From an uncultured Saprospiraceae bacterium (lineage in GTDB: Bacteria; Bacteroidota; Bacteroidia; Chitinophagales; Saprospiraceae), in assembly GCA_938016265.1 (NCBI GenBank), contig CALLWB010000048.1:1-46590 (forward strand): a DNA stretch of 46,590 nt, written 5' to 3'. A program made the translations under genes and the position numbers. The notes beneath the pieces were generated by a model. It had not been told where the DNA came from. It ran no database searches and worked only from the letters and a program-made list of their open reading frames with translations. Shown here piece after piece: positions 17,183 through 25,205 of the stretch. Numbering within the stretch: the stretch's first letter is position 1; each line of letters opens with the position of its first letter.

Positions 17183-18259
17183 TTAACATTGAGGGCTGAC
17201 GCAGTATTTCATTGCCTGTTCTACTGGTACGCGGGCGGTTCGTTTTTTCAGAAAAGCGATGATTGCCTCTTGGTCGCCATTAAAACGGTTGCCGACATCA
17301 ATAAACTGCTTGGCCAACTTCTTGTAATTTTTAGTCATTAGCAGAAACCAAACAATAAAGAAATCAACCCCTTTGAAGACAATTGCTTCATTTTTGCCGT
17401 ACTCCTCCATGTTGTCATGGAAGTCTGTTGACATTTCTGTCCAGTGGCGGTTGGGGCGGATGTGATGGCCGATATGATAGCCGTCATTGAAGCACAAGTG
17501 GTTGTATCGAACATTGACACAAGTAATACTGTTTTTATAGTTGTTGGCGGCATCTTCGGCATCGATAAAGGCGTGTTGGCCCCAATTGCCGGCCATCATC
17601 CCAAATCGGATAAATATGAAAGGGATAATAAACACCATTACGGTCGCTGGTACACTGACAAATAGCAGAAGGACAATCATCAGGAAAAAAGTAACCTCTC
17701 CTGTCAATAGCCATTTTACAAACCACCATCTTTTTCTTATTCTGAAATAGTTGACTAGTCGTACCAAGCCTACAAAAAAGAAGTCTCCAAAGTAGTGTAA
17801 AAAACCTCGTACACTGTCTCTTTGGTAGAGAATGGTGGCGCTCAAGTCTGGTGGCAGGTTGTTCTCAAGATGGTGCATTCCGATATGATGTGCGAAATAG
17901 GTTTCTGGTGATTGTCCGAAAAAAGGCCCTAGTAGCCATGGGATGATGTTGTTCATTTTTTCATACTCCTTCTTGAAAAACTTTCGGTGGCTGGTATTGT
18001 GCAACATCAGCGTAAAGGGCGCATTAAAAAACAAACAGACTACCGTAGTATAGGGTATCGCTATCCACCAAGTAAATCTACCAGGCAGAAATAGGTAGAT
18101 CGCCACCGGTATAATCAAAAAGACAATCTTTAACATCAAGTAGATGAAAGGGAGATCTCGCTCATCCCGGATAAATTTCAACGCGATATTGTCGATGAAG
18201 TTATAGGAATCCTTTTTTTGGAATACGGGGTCTGTTAGTACTAAATCAGCTGAAGACAT
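17183..18259 (-). CDS. Fatty acid desaturase family protein
   Basis: I choose the ATG at 18259 (358 residues, M-S-S-A-D-L-V-L). Two earlier in-frame ATGs would add a non-conserved extension of 19 or 22 residues and cannot be excluded. Histidine clusters of membrane desaturases are present: H-N-T-S-H near residue 85, H-H-I-G-M-H-H near 125 and Y-H-I-G-H-H near 260, with H-A-F-I-D at about 230. Four or so hydrophobic helices surround them. The enzyme would bind two irons and introduce a double bond, or hydroxylate a lipid acyl chain, at the membrane. The substrate is unknown. Terminal cysteines (Y-C-V-S-P-Q-C) are of no evident meaning. Confidence 0.83.
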   Translation of the reverse strand: MSSADLVLTDPVFQKKDSYNFIDNIALKFIRDERDLPFIYLMLKIVFLIIPVAIYLFLPGRFTWWIAIPYTTVVCLFFNAPFTLMLHNTSHRKFFKKEYEKMNNIIPWLLGPFFGQSPETYFAHHIGMHHLENNLPPDLSATILYQRDSVRGFLHYFGDFFFVGLVRLVNYFRIRKRWWFVKWLLTGEVTFFLMIVLLLFVSVPATVMVFIIPFIFIRFGMMAGNWGQHAFIDAEDAANNYKNSITCVNVRYNHLCFNDGYHIGHHIRPNRHWTEMSTDFHDNMEEYGKNEAIVFKGVDFFIVWFLLMTKNYKKLAKQFIDVGNRFNGDQEAIIAFLKKRTARVPVEQAMKYCVSPQC

Positions 18260-18637
18260 AATTTGTAAAGTTGAGAATTGATATGTTTTGAACTTCAAAT
18301 CTGCCGCAAAGTTCATATAATTCATGAAGAATTTAGAATTATGGTCAATTTTTTAAATAATAATCCTCTGAAAAGGGGAAGAACTGCCGACTTTTTCTAA
18401 AAATAAGCGGTCTATTCCCATCAATAAAAAAAGGTAATACAATTCTAAAATGTTCCTCCTCCAAAGAACAACTTAATTGTATTACCTTATACACTACCTA
18501 TGAAAAGTTTCTTAACTCATAAAAAGTAACTCACGTTTGAATTACACCTATATAACGCGTGTTATTGCAGTTTGATATAATAAAACCCAGGTATAACATT
18601 TTTTTAACGGGAGTAAAGGAATCGTTAAGGAAAAACC
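18260..18637. other. Intergenic region between desaturase and ppa
   Basis: It holds the desaturase leader and a large hairpin terminator at 18425-18488. The rest (18489-18637) shows no gene, no clear promoter and no recognised RNA. Confidence 0.4.
18425..18488 (-). terminator. Intrinsic terminator of ppa
   Basis: A 14-bp perfect stem (AAGGTAATACAATT at 18431-18444 with its complement at 18475-18488) encloses a 30-base loop with a nested TGTTC/GAACA hairpin. The stem is followed on the minus strand by a T-run. It lies 150 bases beyond the ppa stop. The long, perfect stem is unusual for a simple terminator. Confidence 0.7.
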
Positions 18638-19270
18638 TCACACCCTCCCAGACATCAATGCTGCATAATCAGACTGGCTATGCCTTATCACTTCGTATGC
18701 CTCCTGTTTGTCATAAACATGAGTAATTTCGCACTTTGGAGTTTCTCCAGGCAATTGTTTGTAAGTAAGGAAATAGTGCTTTAGTCTGTTGATGATGGAA
18801 AGTGGTACGTCACCAATATCTTTCCAGGTATGATAAACTTCGTCGTCTTTGAGTATGGCAATAATCTTATCGTCAGCTTCTCCGCCATCTATTAGTCGCA
18901 GACCACCAATAGGAATCGCCTGCACCAACAAATCTCCATGCATAATCGTCCGTTCCGTCAATACACAAATATCCAACGGGTCATGATCACCAACGATATT
19001 AGAACGTCCGGTTTGCTCCATACAATAAGCGCCTACCTTGGTATCGCAATACGTCTGTGGCAAAAATCCATACAAGGCAGGAATAATGTTGGAAAATTTT
19101 TGAGGGCGATCTACCTTCAGATAACCAGAAGTCTTGTCAATTTCATACTTCACGGTATCCGTAGGGACAACTTCAATAAATGCAGTAACAATCACAGGAC
19201 TTTGGTCCCCAATTTTGATCCCGTGCCAAGGGTGCGCCTTGTAAGGAGAAGGGAGCGTTTTCATATCCAT
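18638..19270 (-). CDS. ppa: Inorganic pyrophosphatase, soluble family I
   Basis: 210 residues. Conserved features of family I enzymes are K-Y-E-I-D-K near residue 40, Y-G-F-L-P-Q-T-Y near 68 and the active-site signature D-H-D-P-L-D-I-C-V near 95, which supplies metal-binding aspartates. D-D-K-I-I-A follows near 135. It hydrolyses cytosolic pyrophosphate to phosphate and pulls biosynthetic reactions forward. An internal ATG at residue 3 is an alternative start. The gene is divergent from the membrane pyrophosphatase, so both PPi-consuming enzymes share one intergenic region. Confidence 0.92.
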   Translation of the reverse strand: MDMKTLPSPYKAHPWHGIKIGDQSPVIVTAFIEVVPTDTVKYEIDKTSGYLKVDRPQKFSNIIPALYGFLPQTYCDTKVGAYCMEQTGRSNIVGDHDPLDICVLTERTIMHGDLLVQAIPIGGLRLIDGGEADDKIIAILKDDEVYHTWKDIGDVPLSIINRLKHYFLTYKQLPGETPKCEITHVYDKQEAYEVIRHSQSDYAALMSGRV

Positions 19271-19356
19271 TTTATACTTGATTTGTTGTTAATACGCAAT
19301 ATCTTCAATTTAAGTAGTAAAAAGAAGCGAAACCGTGAAATAAGAGTAAACACAAA

Positions 19357-19387
19357 TTGGATAAACTGGAATAAAATTTTACCTTTG
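19357..19387 (+). promoter_or_regulatory. Promoter of hppA
   Basis: TTG (19357-19359), 20 bases, TACCTTTG (19380-19387): a full Bacteroidota -33/-7 match. The expected transcription start near 19394 places the upstream ATG at 19389 outside the message and supports translation from 19449. Confidence 0.7.
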
Positions 19388-19448
19388 CATGCCGAATTTC
19401 GATTCGAATTTTGATTTCAATACATTAATACACACAAAACAAAACACT

Positions 19449-21719
19449 ATGGGTTCATTGATATATACCCTACCTTTATTTGGAGTGATCGCGTTGATCT
19501 ATATGGTCTACCTTACCAAATGGGTAAATGCACAGGATGCAGGAGATGATAAAATGAAAGATTTAGCTGGAGCTATTCACGAAGGAGCTTTAGCTTTCTT
19601 AAAAGCGGAATATCGAGTATTGTTTATTTTCGTTATTGCAGCTAGCGCCGCCTTATTGGGAATTGCCTCAATGGTTGAATCTACTCCTTACATTATTGTT
19701 GTCGCCTTTGTAATTGGGGCCGTTTTTTCTGCAGCAGCAGGAAATTTAGGTATGCGGATTGCAACAGCAGCCAATGTAAGAACGACACAAGCAGCAAGAA
19801 CTTCCTTACCAAATGCCTTAAATGTATCCTTCAAAGGAGGTACTGTTTTAGGACTTGGAGTTGCAGGCCTCGCCGTTCTTGGTTTGAGTCTATTGTTCAT
19901 CGTTTTCCTCAAAATGTTTATGGTAGAAGGAGGAAATTTTTATCACGACATGACGAAGGTACTAGAAGCTTTAGCAGGATTTTCGCTTGGAGCAGAATCT
20001 ATCGCTTTGTTTGCTAGAGTTGGTGGAGGTATCTACACGAAAGCGGCAGATGTTGGCGCTGACCTTGTAGGAAAAGTAGAAGCTGGTATCCCTGAAGATG
20101 ATCCTCGTAACCCTGCAACAATTGCAGATAATGTAGGAGACAACGTAGGAGATGTTGCTGGTATGGGAGCAGATCTATTCGGTTCTTATGTAGCAACAGT
20201 GCTTGCCGCAATGGTGCTTGGTAATTATATAATTCATGATACAGCGGTCCACACTAAAACAGCTTTCGTTGATGATTTTGGTGGAATGGGACCAATCCTA
20301 TTACCGATGTTCATTGCTGGACTGGGAATTATCTTTTCTATTATTGGTACATTCTTCGTTAAGATAAAAGATAACAATGCGAAAGAACCAGAAGTGCAAC
20401 GTGCCCTAAATATGGGGAACTGGTCTTCTATGGTCTTAACATTGATCGGATCATTTTTAGCAATCAAATTGTTGCTGCCTGAGTCTTTATACATGAAATT
20501 TTACGGAGAGGGCTATATTGCTATCTCACAAATGCGTGTATTTTATGCGGTATGTGTAGGATTGGGTGTAGGATTGTTAATCTCCGCCTTGACAGAATAC
20601 TATACCGGTCTTGGTAAAAAACCAGTTGTCGATATCGTTCAGAAATCAAGTACTGGAGCAGGAACAAACATCATTGCAGGTTTAGCGGTTGGTATGAAGT
20701 CTACGTTTGGAGCAGTACTATTATTTGCTGCGGCGATCTGGGGTTCTTACGAATTAGCAGGATTCTACGGAGTGGCGATTGCGGCTTCTGGTATGATGGC
20801 GACAACAGCAATGCAATTAGCGATCGATGCCTTCGGACCTATCGCAGACAACGCTGGTGGAATCGCTGAAATGAGCGAATTGCCTAGTGAAGTTAGAGAG
20901 CGCACTGATATTTTGGATTCTGTAGGAAACACAACAGCTGCTATTGGAAAAGGGTTTGCGATTGCCTCAGCGGCATTGACAGCACTTGCTCTATTTGCAG
21001 CCTACGTTACCTTCACAGGAATCGATGGTATCAATATTTATAAAGCAGATGTTCTAGCCGCCTTATTTGTAGGAGGTATGATTCCTGTTGTTTTCTCTGC
21101 ACTTGCAATGGAAGCAGTAGGTAAAGCAGCCATGGAAATGGTAAAAGAAGTAAGACGTCAGTTCAAAGAAATTCCTGGTATCATGGAAGGTACTGGAAAA
21201 CCAGAATACGACAAATGTGTAGCAATCTCTACCGAGGCTGCATTGCGAGAAATGGTCCTACCTGGCGCATTGACAATCATTCCACCGATCATCATTGGTC
21301 TAGTAATGGGCGCAGAACCATTAGGAGGTTACATGGCAGGAGTTTGCGTTTCTGGTGTAATGTGGGCGATTTTCCAAAACAACGCCGGTGGTGCATGGGA
21401 TAATGCTAAAAAATCATTTGAAGCAGGTATCGAAATCGACGGTAAAATGACGTACAAAGGATCTGACGCGCACAAAGCCGCAGTAACTGGTGATACAGTA
21501 GGTGATCCATTCAAAGATACTTCTGGACCTTCTATGAATATCTTAATTAAATTGACGTGTTTGATCGGGTTGATCATGGCTCCAATTTTAGGAGAGCGAG
21601 AAGGCAACAGCCACAGCCACGGAAGTATCAACGTCCCTAGCATCGAAAAGACAATTAGTTTTAATCACGATGCAAATACTGTTACCCCTAAATTAGAAGA
21701 CACTTATTACATAAAGTAA
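19449..21719 (+). CDS. hppA: Membrane-bound ion-translocating pyrophosphatase (K+-dependent type)
   Basis: From the ATG at 19449, 756 residues with about 16 membrane helices. The PPi-binding region A-D-V-G-A-D-L-V-G-K-V-E, then D-D-P-R-N-P-A-T-I-A-D-N-V-G-D-N-V-G-D, is intact. The second acidic site, D-A-F-G-P-I-A-D-N-A-G-G, is also present. The G-N-T-T-A-A-I-G-K-G motif carries Ala where potassium-independent enzymes have Lys, so potassium dependence is predicted. It couples PPi hydrolysis to pumping of sodium or protons out of the cytoplasm; the ion cannot be read with certainty. The C-terminus has a His-Ser stretch (N-S-H-S-H-G) and a non-conserved tail. Confidence 0.94.
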   Translation: MGSLIYTLPLFGVIALIYMVYLTKWVNAQDAGDDKMKDLAGAIHEGALAFLKAEYRVLFIFVIAASAALLGIASMVESTPYIIVVAFVIGAVFSAAAGNLGMRIATAANVRTTQAARTSLPNALNVSFKGGTVLGLGVAGLAVLGLSLLFIVFLKMFMVEGGNFYHDMTKVLEALAGFSLGAESIALFARVGGGIYTKAADVGADLVGKVEAGIPEDDPRNPATIADNVGDNVGDVAGMGADLFGSYVATVLAAMVLGNYIIHDTAVHTKTAFVDDFGGMGPILLPMFIAGLGIIFSIIGTFFVKIKDNNAKEPEVQRALNMGNWSSMVLTLIGSFLAIKLLLPESLYMKFYGEGYIAISQMRVFYAVCVGLGVGLLISALTEYYTGLGKKPVVDIVQKSSTGAGTNIIAGLAVGMKSTFGAVLLFAAAIWGSYELAGFYGVAIAASGMMATTAMQLAIDAFGPIADNAGGIAEMSELPSEVRERTDILDSVGNTTAAIGKGFAIASAALTALALFAAYVTFTGIDGINIYKADVLAALFVGGMIPVVFSALAMEAVGKAAMEMVKEVRRQFKEIPGIMEGTGKPEYDKCVAISTEAALREMVLPGALTIIPPIIIGLVMGAEPLGGYMAGVCVSGVMWAIFQNNAGGAWDNAKKSFEAGIEIDGKMTYKGSDAHKAAVTGDTVGDPFKDTSGPSMNILIKLTCLIGLIMAPILGEREGNSHSHGSINVPSIEKTISFNHDANTVTPKLEDTYYIK

Positions 21720-21744
21720 TTTCCTCTACTTCCTCAATTTATAG

Positions 21745-21776
21745 GCCGAATGCAGTTTACTGTGTTCGGCTTTTTT
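21745..21776 (+). terminator. Intrinsic terminator of hppA
   Basis: GCCGAA (21745-21750) pairs with TTCGGC (21765-21770), with an inner CAG/CTG, followed by six T. It starts 26 bases after the stop codon. Confidence 0.85.
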
Positions 21777-21799
21777 ATTGATAATAGGTCTTAACCAAC

Positions 21800-21845
21800 C
21801 CTACCATTCTCCGTAAGGATCGTTCCATCTGACAAGATGGGTAGG
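21800..21845. repeat. Nested inverted repeat between hppA and the 147-residue lipoprotein gene
   Basis: CCATCT/AGATGG (21825-21840, 4-base loop) sits inside CCTAC/GTAGG (21800-21804 and 21841-21845). It lies between convergent genes and could end the minus-strand transcript, but has no T-run. Confidence 0.3.
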
Positions 21846-21883
21846 TCGATATGGCGAATAAAGTCTTGTTTTTAAGAATTGTA

Positions 21884-22327
21884 TTACTTGGAAAGTTCGA
21901 ATTTCGCTCCTTGTTGGCTGGTTCCGTTTACTTGATAGTTTGTAAACTCGAGGTTGTTGTCTTTTTTTAGAAAACACTTATTGCATCGATATTCTCCAAG
22001 CTCAATGTTTGTAATATTGTAGGTGAGTCCGAGATCTCTAAACTCAAATCGGTAGTCATTTTCCGCATTCAAATCAATAGACAAAGAAACATTAATCCGA
22101 CTATTCATTTCTGAAATATTAAAGTCTTCCGAGAATGCGCTGTCTATAGGGTTTGTAAAATTGGAGCCTGCCAGAAAGGACGAAACAACAAGACTGTTAG
22201 TTTCTGCTAGGGTGAAATTTAGTAGGTCAACTTCATCTTGATCAAGTCCTGTGCTAAGACATGCCTTTTTTGTGCAACAGGAAGAAATAATTAGAAAAAG
22301 AATGGTCGAGAAGAGAATTTTTCTCAT
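21884..22327 (-). CDS. Putative lipoprotein, unknown function
   Basis: 147 residues. The N-terminus (MRKILFSTILFLIISSC) ends in a lipobox-like S-S-C at residues 15-17, so lipidation and membrane anchoring are predicted. The mature part is mainly polar beta-type sequence with a C-x-x-C pair (R-C-N-K-C) near residue 120. I recognise no family. The gene follows a strong terminator hairpin on the same strand by 24 bases, so its expression either depends on readthrough of that hairpin or on a promoter hidden in it. Confidence 0.6.
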   Translation of the reverse strand: MRKILFSTILFLIISSCCTKKACLSTGLDQDEVDLLNFTLAETNSLVVSSFLAGSNFTNPIDSAFSEDFNISEMNSRINVSLSIDLNAENDYRFEFRDLGLTYNITNIELGEYRCNKCFLKKDNNLEFTNYQVNGTSQQGAKFELSK

Positions 22328-22345
22328 GGGAATAGTTTGCTAAAT

Positions 22346-22406
22346 AAAAAGAGCAGGGACAACAGGTGTGAAATGAAAAGGGAAAAAACATCTGTTGTCT
22401 CCTGCG
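22346..22406 (-). terminator. Hairpin terminator upstream of the 147-residue lipoprotein gene
   Basis: An imperfect stem of about 16 bp pairs 22388-22406 with 22351-22368 (shared core ACAACAG/CTGTTGT), followed on the minus strand by five T. It may end the DUF4837 transcript, or act as an attenuator for the lipoprotein gene. Confidence 0.55.
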
Positions 22407-22510
22407 CTGGCTTACGTTACTTAGAATCAGAGGTTCCGATGAGTACCTCTTTCCTATGACTTTCTTGTATTACTTAGTGTGAGCAATTTCAAAAAGCGTA
22501 ACCACAGGCA
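22351..22510 (-). ncRNA. Candidate structured RNA or attenuator leader
   Basis: On the minus strand, downstream of the DUF4837 stop, several helices can form. CCTGC (about 22510) pairs with GCAGG (about 22402). GGTTACG pairs with CGTAAgCC (one bulge). AGAGGT pairs with ACCTCT (10-base loop), extended by GGAA with TTCT across a 2-base bulge. The GCAGG strand is also part of the terminator stem at 22388-22406, so the two folds exclude each other. I could not match it to a known riboswitch or to 6S RNA. It may be a 6S-like RNA, a cis-regulator or chance. Confidence 0.3.
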
Positions 22511-22562
22511 GGAAAAAAAATACTTTTATTTTAAAATTAGACGATTCGCATCAAAATTTTGA

Positions 22563-23636
22563 CTAGAATTCCGTTGTTCCGATGATCAATTCAACTTGTT
22601 GTAGGAGGGTACGTTTTTCTTTTCCCGGAGCGTGTATGAAACCGTCTATCAGTGCGACTTTTTGGGTTTCAGGGTTCAAAATCATATAGGTAGCAAATGG
22701 TCCTCCCATAAAATCGTTGTGCATTTTCCAAAGACCTCTGGCCTGCAAAGAAAATTTATCCTTCACTTGTCTTTCTCCAAAAACAATTGGCAAATTAACC
22801 TTGTCAGACAGCATGTAAGCATCCTTCGCGGCGGTAGTTATGAATTTTCTACCCAGCGTATCTCTAAAATTGATAATGTTTTCCTTGGTCAATTTGTTTT
22901 TTTCCGTATAGTCCATCATTTTGATCAGAAGATTGTTGCTCGTGCTTCCTGTTTCCTTTCTGATCCACACGGTCTGCTCTAAACTATCATAAACGGCGAG
23001 TTCGTAGTTTACAGGGATTTTTATAGAAAGCCCTAAATCCTTTTTCAGTTTATTAACGAGTTTGGTGTTTTCTCCGCCTTGGTAGTTGTTTGCCCAAAGT
23101 TGCTCGTTGTCCGATTTGATGACTCTTCCTTCGATCGTATTTTGCCGCTTCTGAATGGCAGCAATCAGTTCTGCCTGGTTAGGAGCAAAGATCATAAATA
23201 TCTGTTGACCATCAGCCCATCGATCCTCCAAAACGACCGAGGAGAAGCTAGGATCTTCTTGTGCTCTGATTTGTCCCTCTTTACCGACTACGTTCATAAT
23301 CTCTTTTGTGGCGGCTGATTTGTCTCCTAGTACACCGAGGAAAATGATGTTTCGCCACTCTTTGTGCAATTCTTTCAATTTGGCGGCTTCCACAAACTTT
23401 AGGTCGAAAGTCGGTTCTGGTTGGGGCAGAATTTCATACGTTCTTCCAAAGTGATCTTTGAATGCTTTTCCTGCGACACCTTCCCAAACGTAGTTCTCGG
23501 CAACTACCAGAATAGAACCTGCCTTTCCGACAGCAGAAGGTTTCATTTCAAATCCTTTCCGCTGATCTTCCGTGCAGGAGGTCATTACAAAAAACAAAAA
23601 GAAAAGCAATACAGGAATTTTATATTTGGCCGTCAT
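22563..23636 (-). CDS. DUF4837 family lipoprotein
   Basis: 357 residues. A lipoprotein signal ends in V-M-T-S-C (residue 21). The mature protein matches my memory of DUF4837: K-P-S-A-V-G-K-A-G-S-I-L-V-V near residue 32, then the motif A-R-G-L-W-K-M-H-N-D-F-M-G-G-P-F near 300 and G-F-I-H-A-P-G-K-x-K-R near 335. The family is restricted to Bacteroidota and has no known function. It is followed on the same strand by the structured region and the 147-residue lipoprotein. A LysM lytic transglycosylase lies upstream, with its own terminator between, so a joint envelope role is only suggested. Confidence 0.83.
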   Translation of the reverse strand: MTAKYKIPVLLFFLFFVMTSCTEDQRKGFEMKPSAVGKAGSILVVAENYVWEGVAGKAFKDHFGRTYEILPQPEPTFDLKFVEAAKLKELHKEWRNIIFLGVLGDKSAATKEIMNVVGKEGQIRAQEDPSFSSVVLEDRWADGQQIFMIFAPNQAELIAAIQKRQNTIEGRVIKSDNEQLWANNYQGGENTKLVNKLKKDLGLSIKIPVNYELAVYDSLEQTVWIRKETGSTSNNLLIKMMDYTEKNKLTKENIINFRDTLGRKFITTAAKDAYMLSDKVNLPIVFGERQVKDKFSLQARGLWKMHNDFMGGPFATYMILNPETQKVALIDGFIHAPGKEKRTLLQQVELIIGTTEF

Positions 23637-23713
23637 ATTTAAATTTTATGCGAAATTAATACATTTAGACAACTTCATAATTAAAGATGCAAAAAATACT
23701 GTTTTTGGTGTAT

Positions 23714-23748
23714 AAAAAAAGGCAACCCCTTCGAAAAAGAGGTTGCCA
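23714..23748 (-). terminator. Intrinsic terminator of the lytic transglycosylase gene
   Basis: GGCAACC and GGTTGCC (23721-23727 and 23741-23747) form a stem followed on the minus strand by seven T, 22 bases after the stop at 23770. Confidence 0.88.
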
Positions 23749-23769
23749 TCTAAAAGCGGATAAGCTTTT

Positions 23770-24987
23770 TTATATTTTTGGATCGATCAGCAATTTGGTA
23801 CCTGCCCGTAGCTTACGATAATCTTTTATTTTGTTTAGCTTGATAATATCTTTAGCAGAAACACCGTCATAATTTTTAGCAACTTCCCAAAGATTGTCTC
23901 CTTTTTTAAATTCATAAACCAATAAATCTCCAGAAGCAATTTCTTTATTAACTTTTGCTGTTACTGGTGGTTTTTTAGTTTTTTCTACTTCAGCGACCAC
24001 TATACTTTGTACTGGAAGTGGTTCATTACCTTCAAAGTAAGCCATGTTTTTAGCAGGCAAGGTCAACTTATACCCCTCGTCACTTGCTGGAATAACATTC
24101 TTTTTGAAAGCAGGATTCAAATACTTTACCCGTTCTAAAGGAACACCACTTTGACTTGCAATAAATTCAAAGTCGATTTCTTGGTAGATCGTTTTGGTGG
24201 TTGTATTCTGAAGGTCATATTCAGGATATTCAGGATAAATTTCATGTTTGTCATAATAATTCATCAAGTATGCCGCTGAAATAAAGGCAGGAATATAGCC
24301 TCTTGTTTCTTTTGGCAAAAATTCATAGACGTCCCAAATGTCTCGACTGCCTGCAAGTTTTATTGCTTTATTTACTCTGCCAGGACCGCAATTATATGCA
24401 GCGATGGTAAGCATCCAGCTGTCAAACTTGCGATTCATGTCTTTCAAATAGCTGGCGGCTGCGTCAGTTGCCAGATAGACATCGCACCGCTCATCTACTT
24501 TAGCATTTTGTAGTAGGTGGTATTGTCTACCTGTACTAGGCATAAACTGCCACAATCCTTTGGCGCCTGCTTTCGACAGTGCTGTTGGGTTCAAGGTGGA
24601 CTCTATGACCGCAAGGTATTTTAGGTCTTTCGGAATTTTGTGTTTAGCCAAAATTTCTTCAAAAATCGGGAAGTAAATCGTACTTCGTCCAATCACTTTT
24701 TCCGACCGATTGCGGTTCCTCACCGTATAGTTTTCAATATGTCTTTTGACGTGAGCGTTGTAAGTAAGCTTTACATCGTCAGATATTTGATCAATTCTAT
24801 TTTGGTATTCATCATCTACAAATTGTGGAGGAGTCAAGTCTGCTTTAGATTTTACAACCTCTGTATTGCTTAAAATGATTTCATTGGATGTTTTATTTTC
24901 TTCTTCTCTTTCCAATGCGTAAGAGATAAAATTAAAGGGTAATAATATGGCGATTATAATTACGAGAATTAGCCTATTTGATTTCAT
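23770..24987 (-). CDS. Membrane-bound lytic murein transglycosylase with LysM domain (MltD-like)
   Basis: 405 residues. A signal peptide (7-25) is followed by an SLT domain at about 100-260. The catalytic Glu is E129 in L-A-V-I-E-S-T-L-N-P, and the family motif A-K-G-L-W-Q-F-M-P-S-T-G-R follows. A-A-Y-N-C-G-P-G-R-V-N-K-A near 200 is also diagnostic. A C-terminal LysM repeat (Y-E-F-K-K-G-D-N-L-W-E-V-A-K, residues ~358-402) would bind peptidoglycan. There is no lipobox, so it is probably periplasmic and soluble. It cleaves the MurNAc-GlcNAc bond with formation of 1,6-anhydro ends and serves in wall turnover. Confidence 0.9.
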   Translation of the reverse strand: MKSNRLILVIIIAILLPFNFISYALEREEENKTSNEIILSNTEVVKSKADLTPPQFVDDEYQNRIDQISDDVKLTYNAHVKRHIENYTVRNRNRSEKVIGRSTIYFPIFEEILAKHKIPKDLKYLAVIESTLNPTALSKAGAKGLWQFMPSTGRQYHLLQNAKVDERCDVYLATDAAASYLKDMNRKFDSWMLTIAAYNCGPGRVNKAIKLAGSRDIWDVYEFLPKETRGYIPAFISAAYLMNYYDKHEIYPEYPEYDLQNTTTKTIYQEIDFEFIASQSGVPLERVKYLNPAFKKNVIPASDEGYKLTLPAKNMAYFEGNEPLPVQSIVVAEVEKTKKPPVTAKVNKEIASGDLLVYEFKKGDNLWEVAKNYDGVSAKDIIKLNKIKDYRKLRAGTKLLIDPKI

Positions 24988-25156
24988 AATTTATTTATTC
25001 GTGAAACAATTACCGTCAGTTACTTATGTGATTACGTAGTTTTTTTGGTTTTGTTATGTAACCTGGAAGTAAGTAAAGCGGTCGTTTTTATAGTTTTTTA
25101 AAGGGTATTACTTGTTTTTCTTTATAAATCAGTTGTTAAGAATAAATCGTTACAAC

Positions 25157-25204
25157 ATGAAGAACATTATTTTAGTTCTAATTTTTTTATTTTTCTTATG
25201 TTAA
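25157..25204 (+). CDS. Possible 15-residue hydrophobic peptide
   Basis: ATG to TAA encodes MKNIILVLIFLFFLC, a bare lipoprotein-like signal sequence ending in Cys. It lies in the 218-base gap between two minus-strand genes and ends 1 base before the gatA stop. It could be a remnant of a lost lipoprotein gene or a small toxin-like peptide, but a chance frame in AT-rich DNA is equally possible. No promoter is evident. Confidence 0.15.
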   Translation: MKNIILVLIFLFFLC

Positions 25205-25205
25205 T

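Noticed and set aside
19389-19448. Longer hppA start at 19389
   Set aside because: It lies at or before the expected transcription start given the promoter at 19357-19387. The protein from 19449 matches family length.
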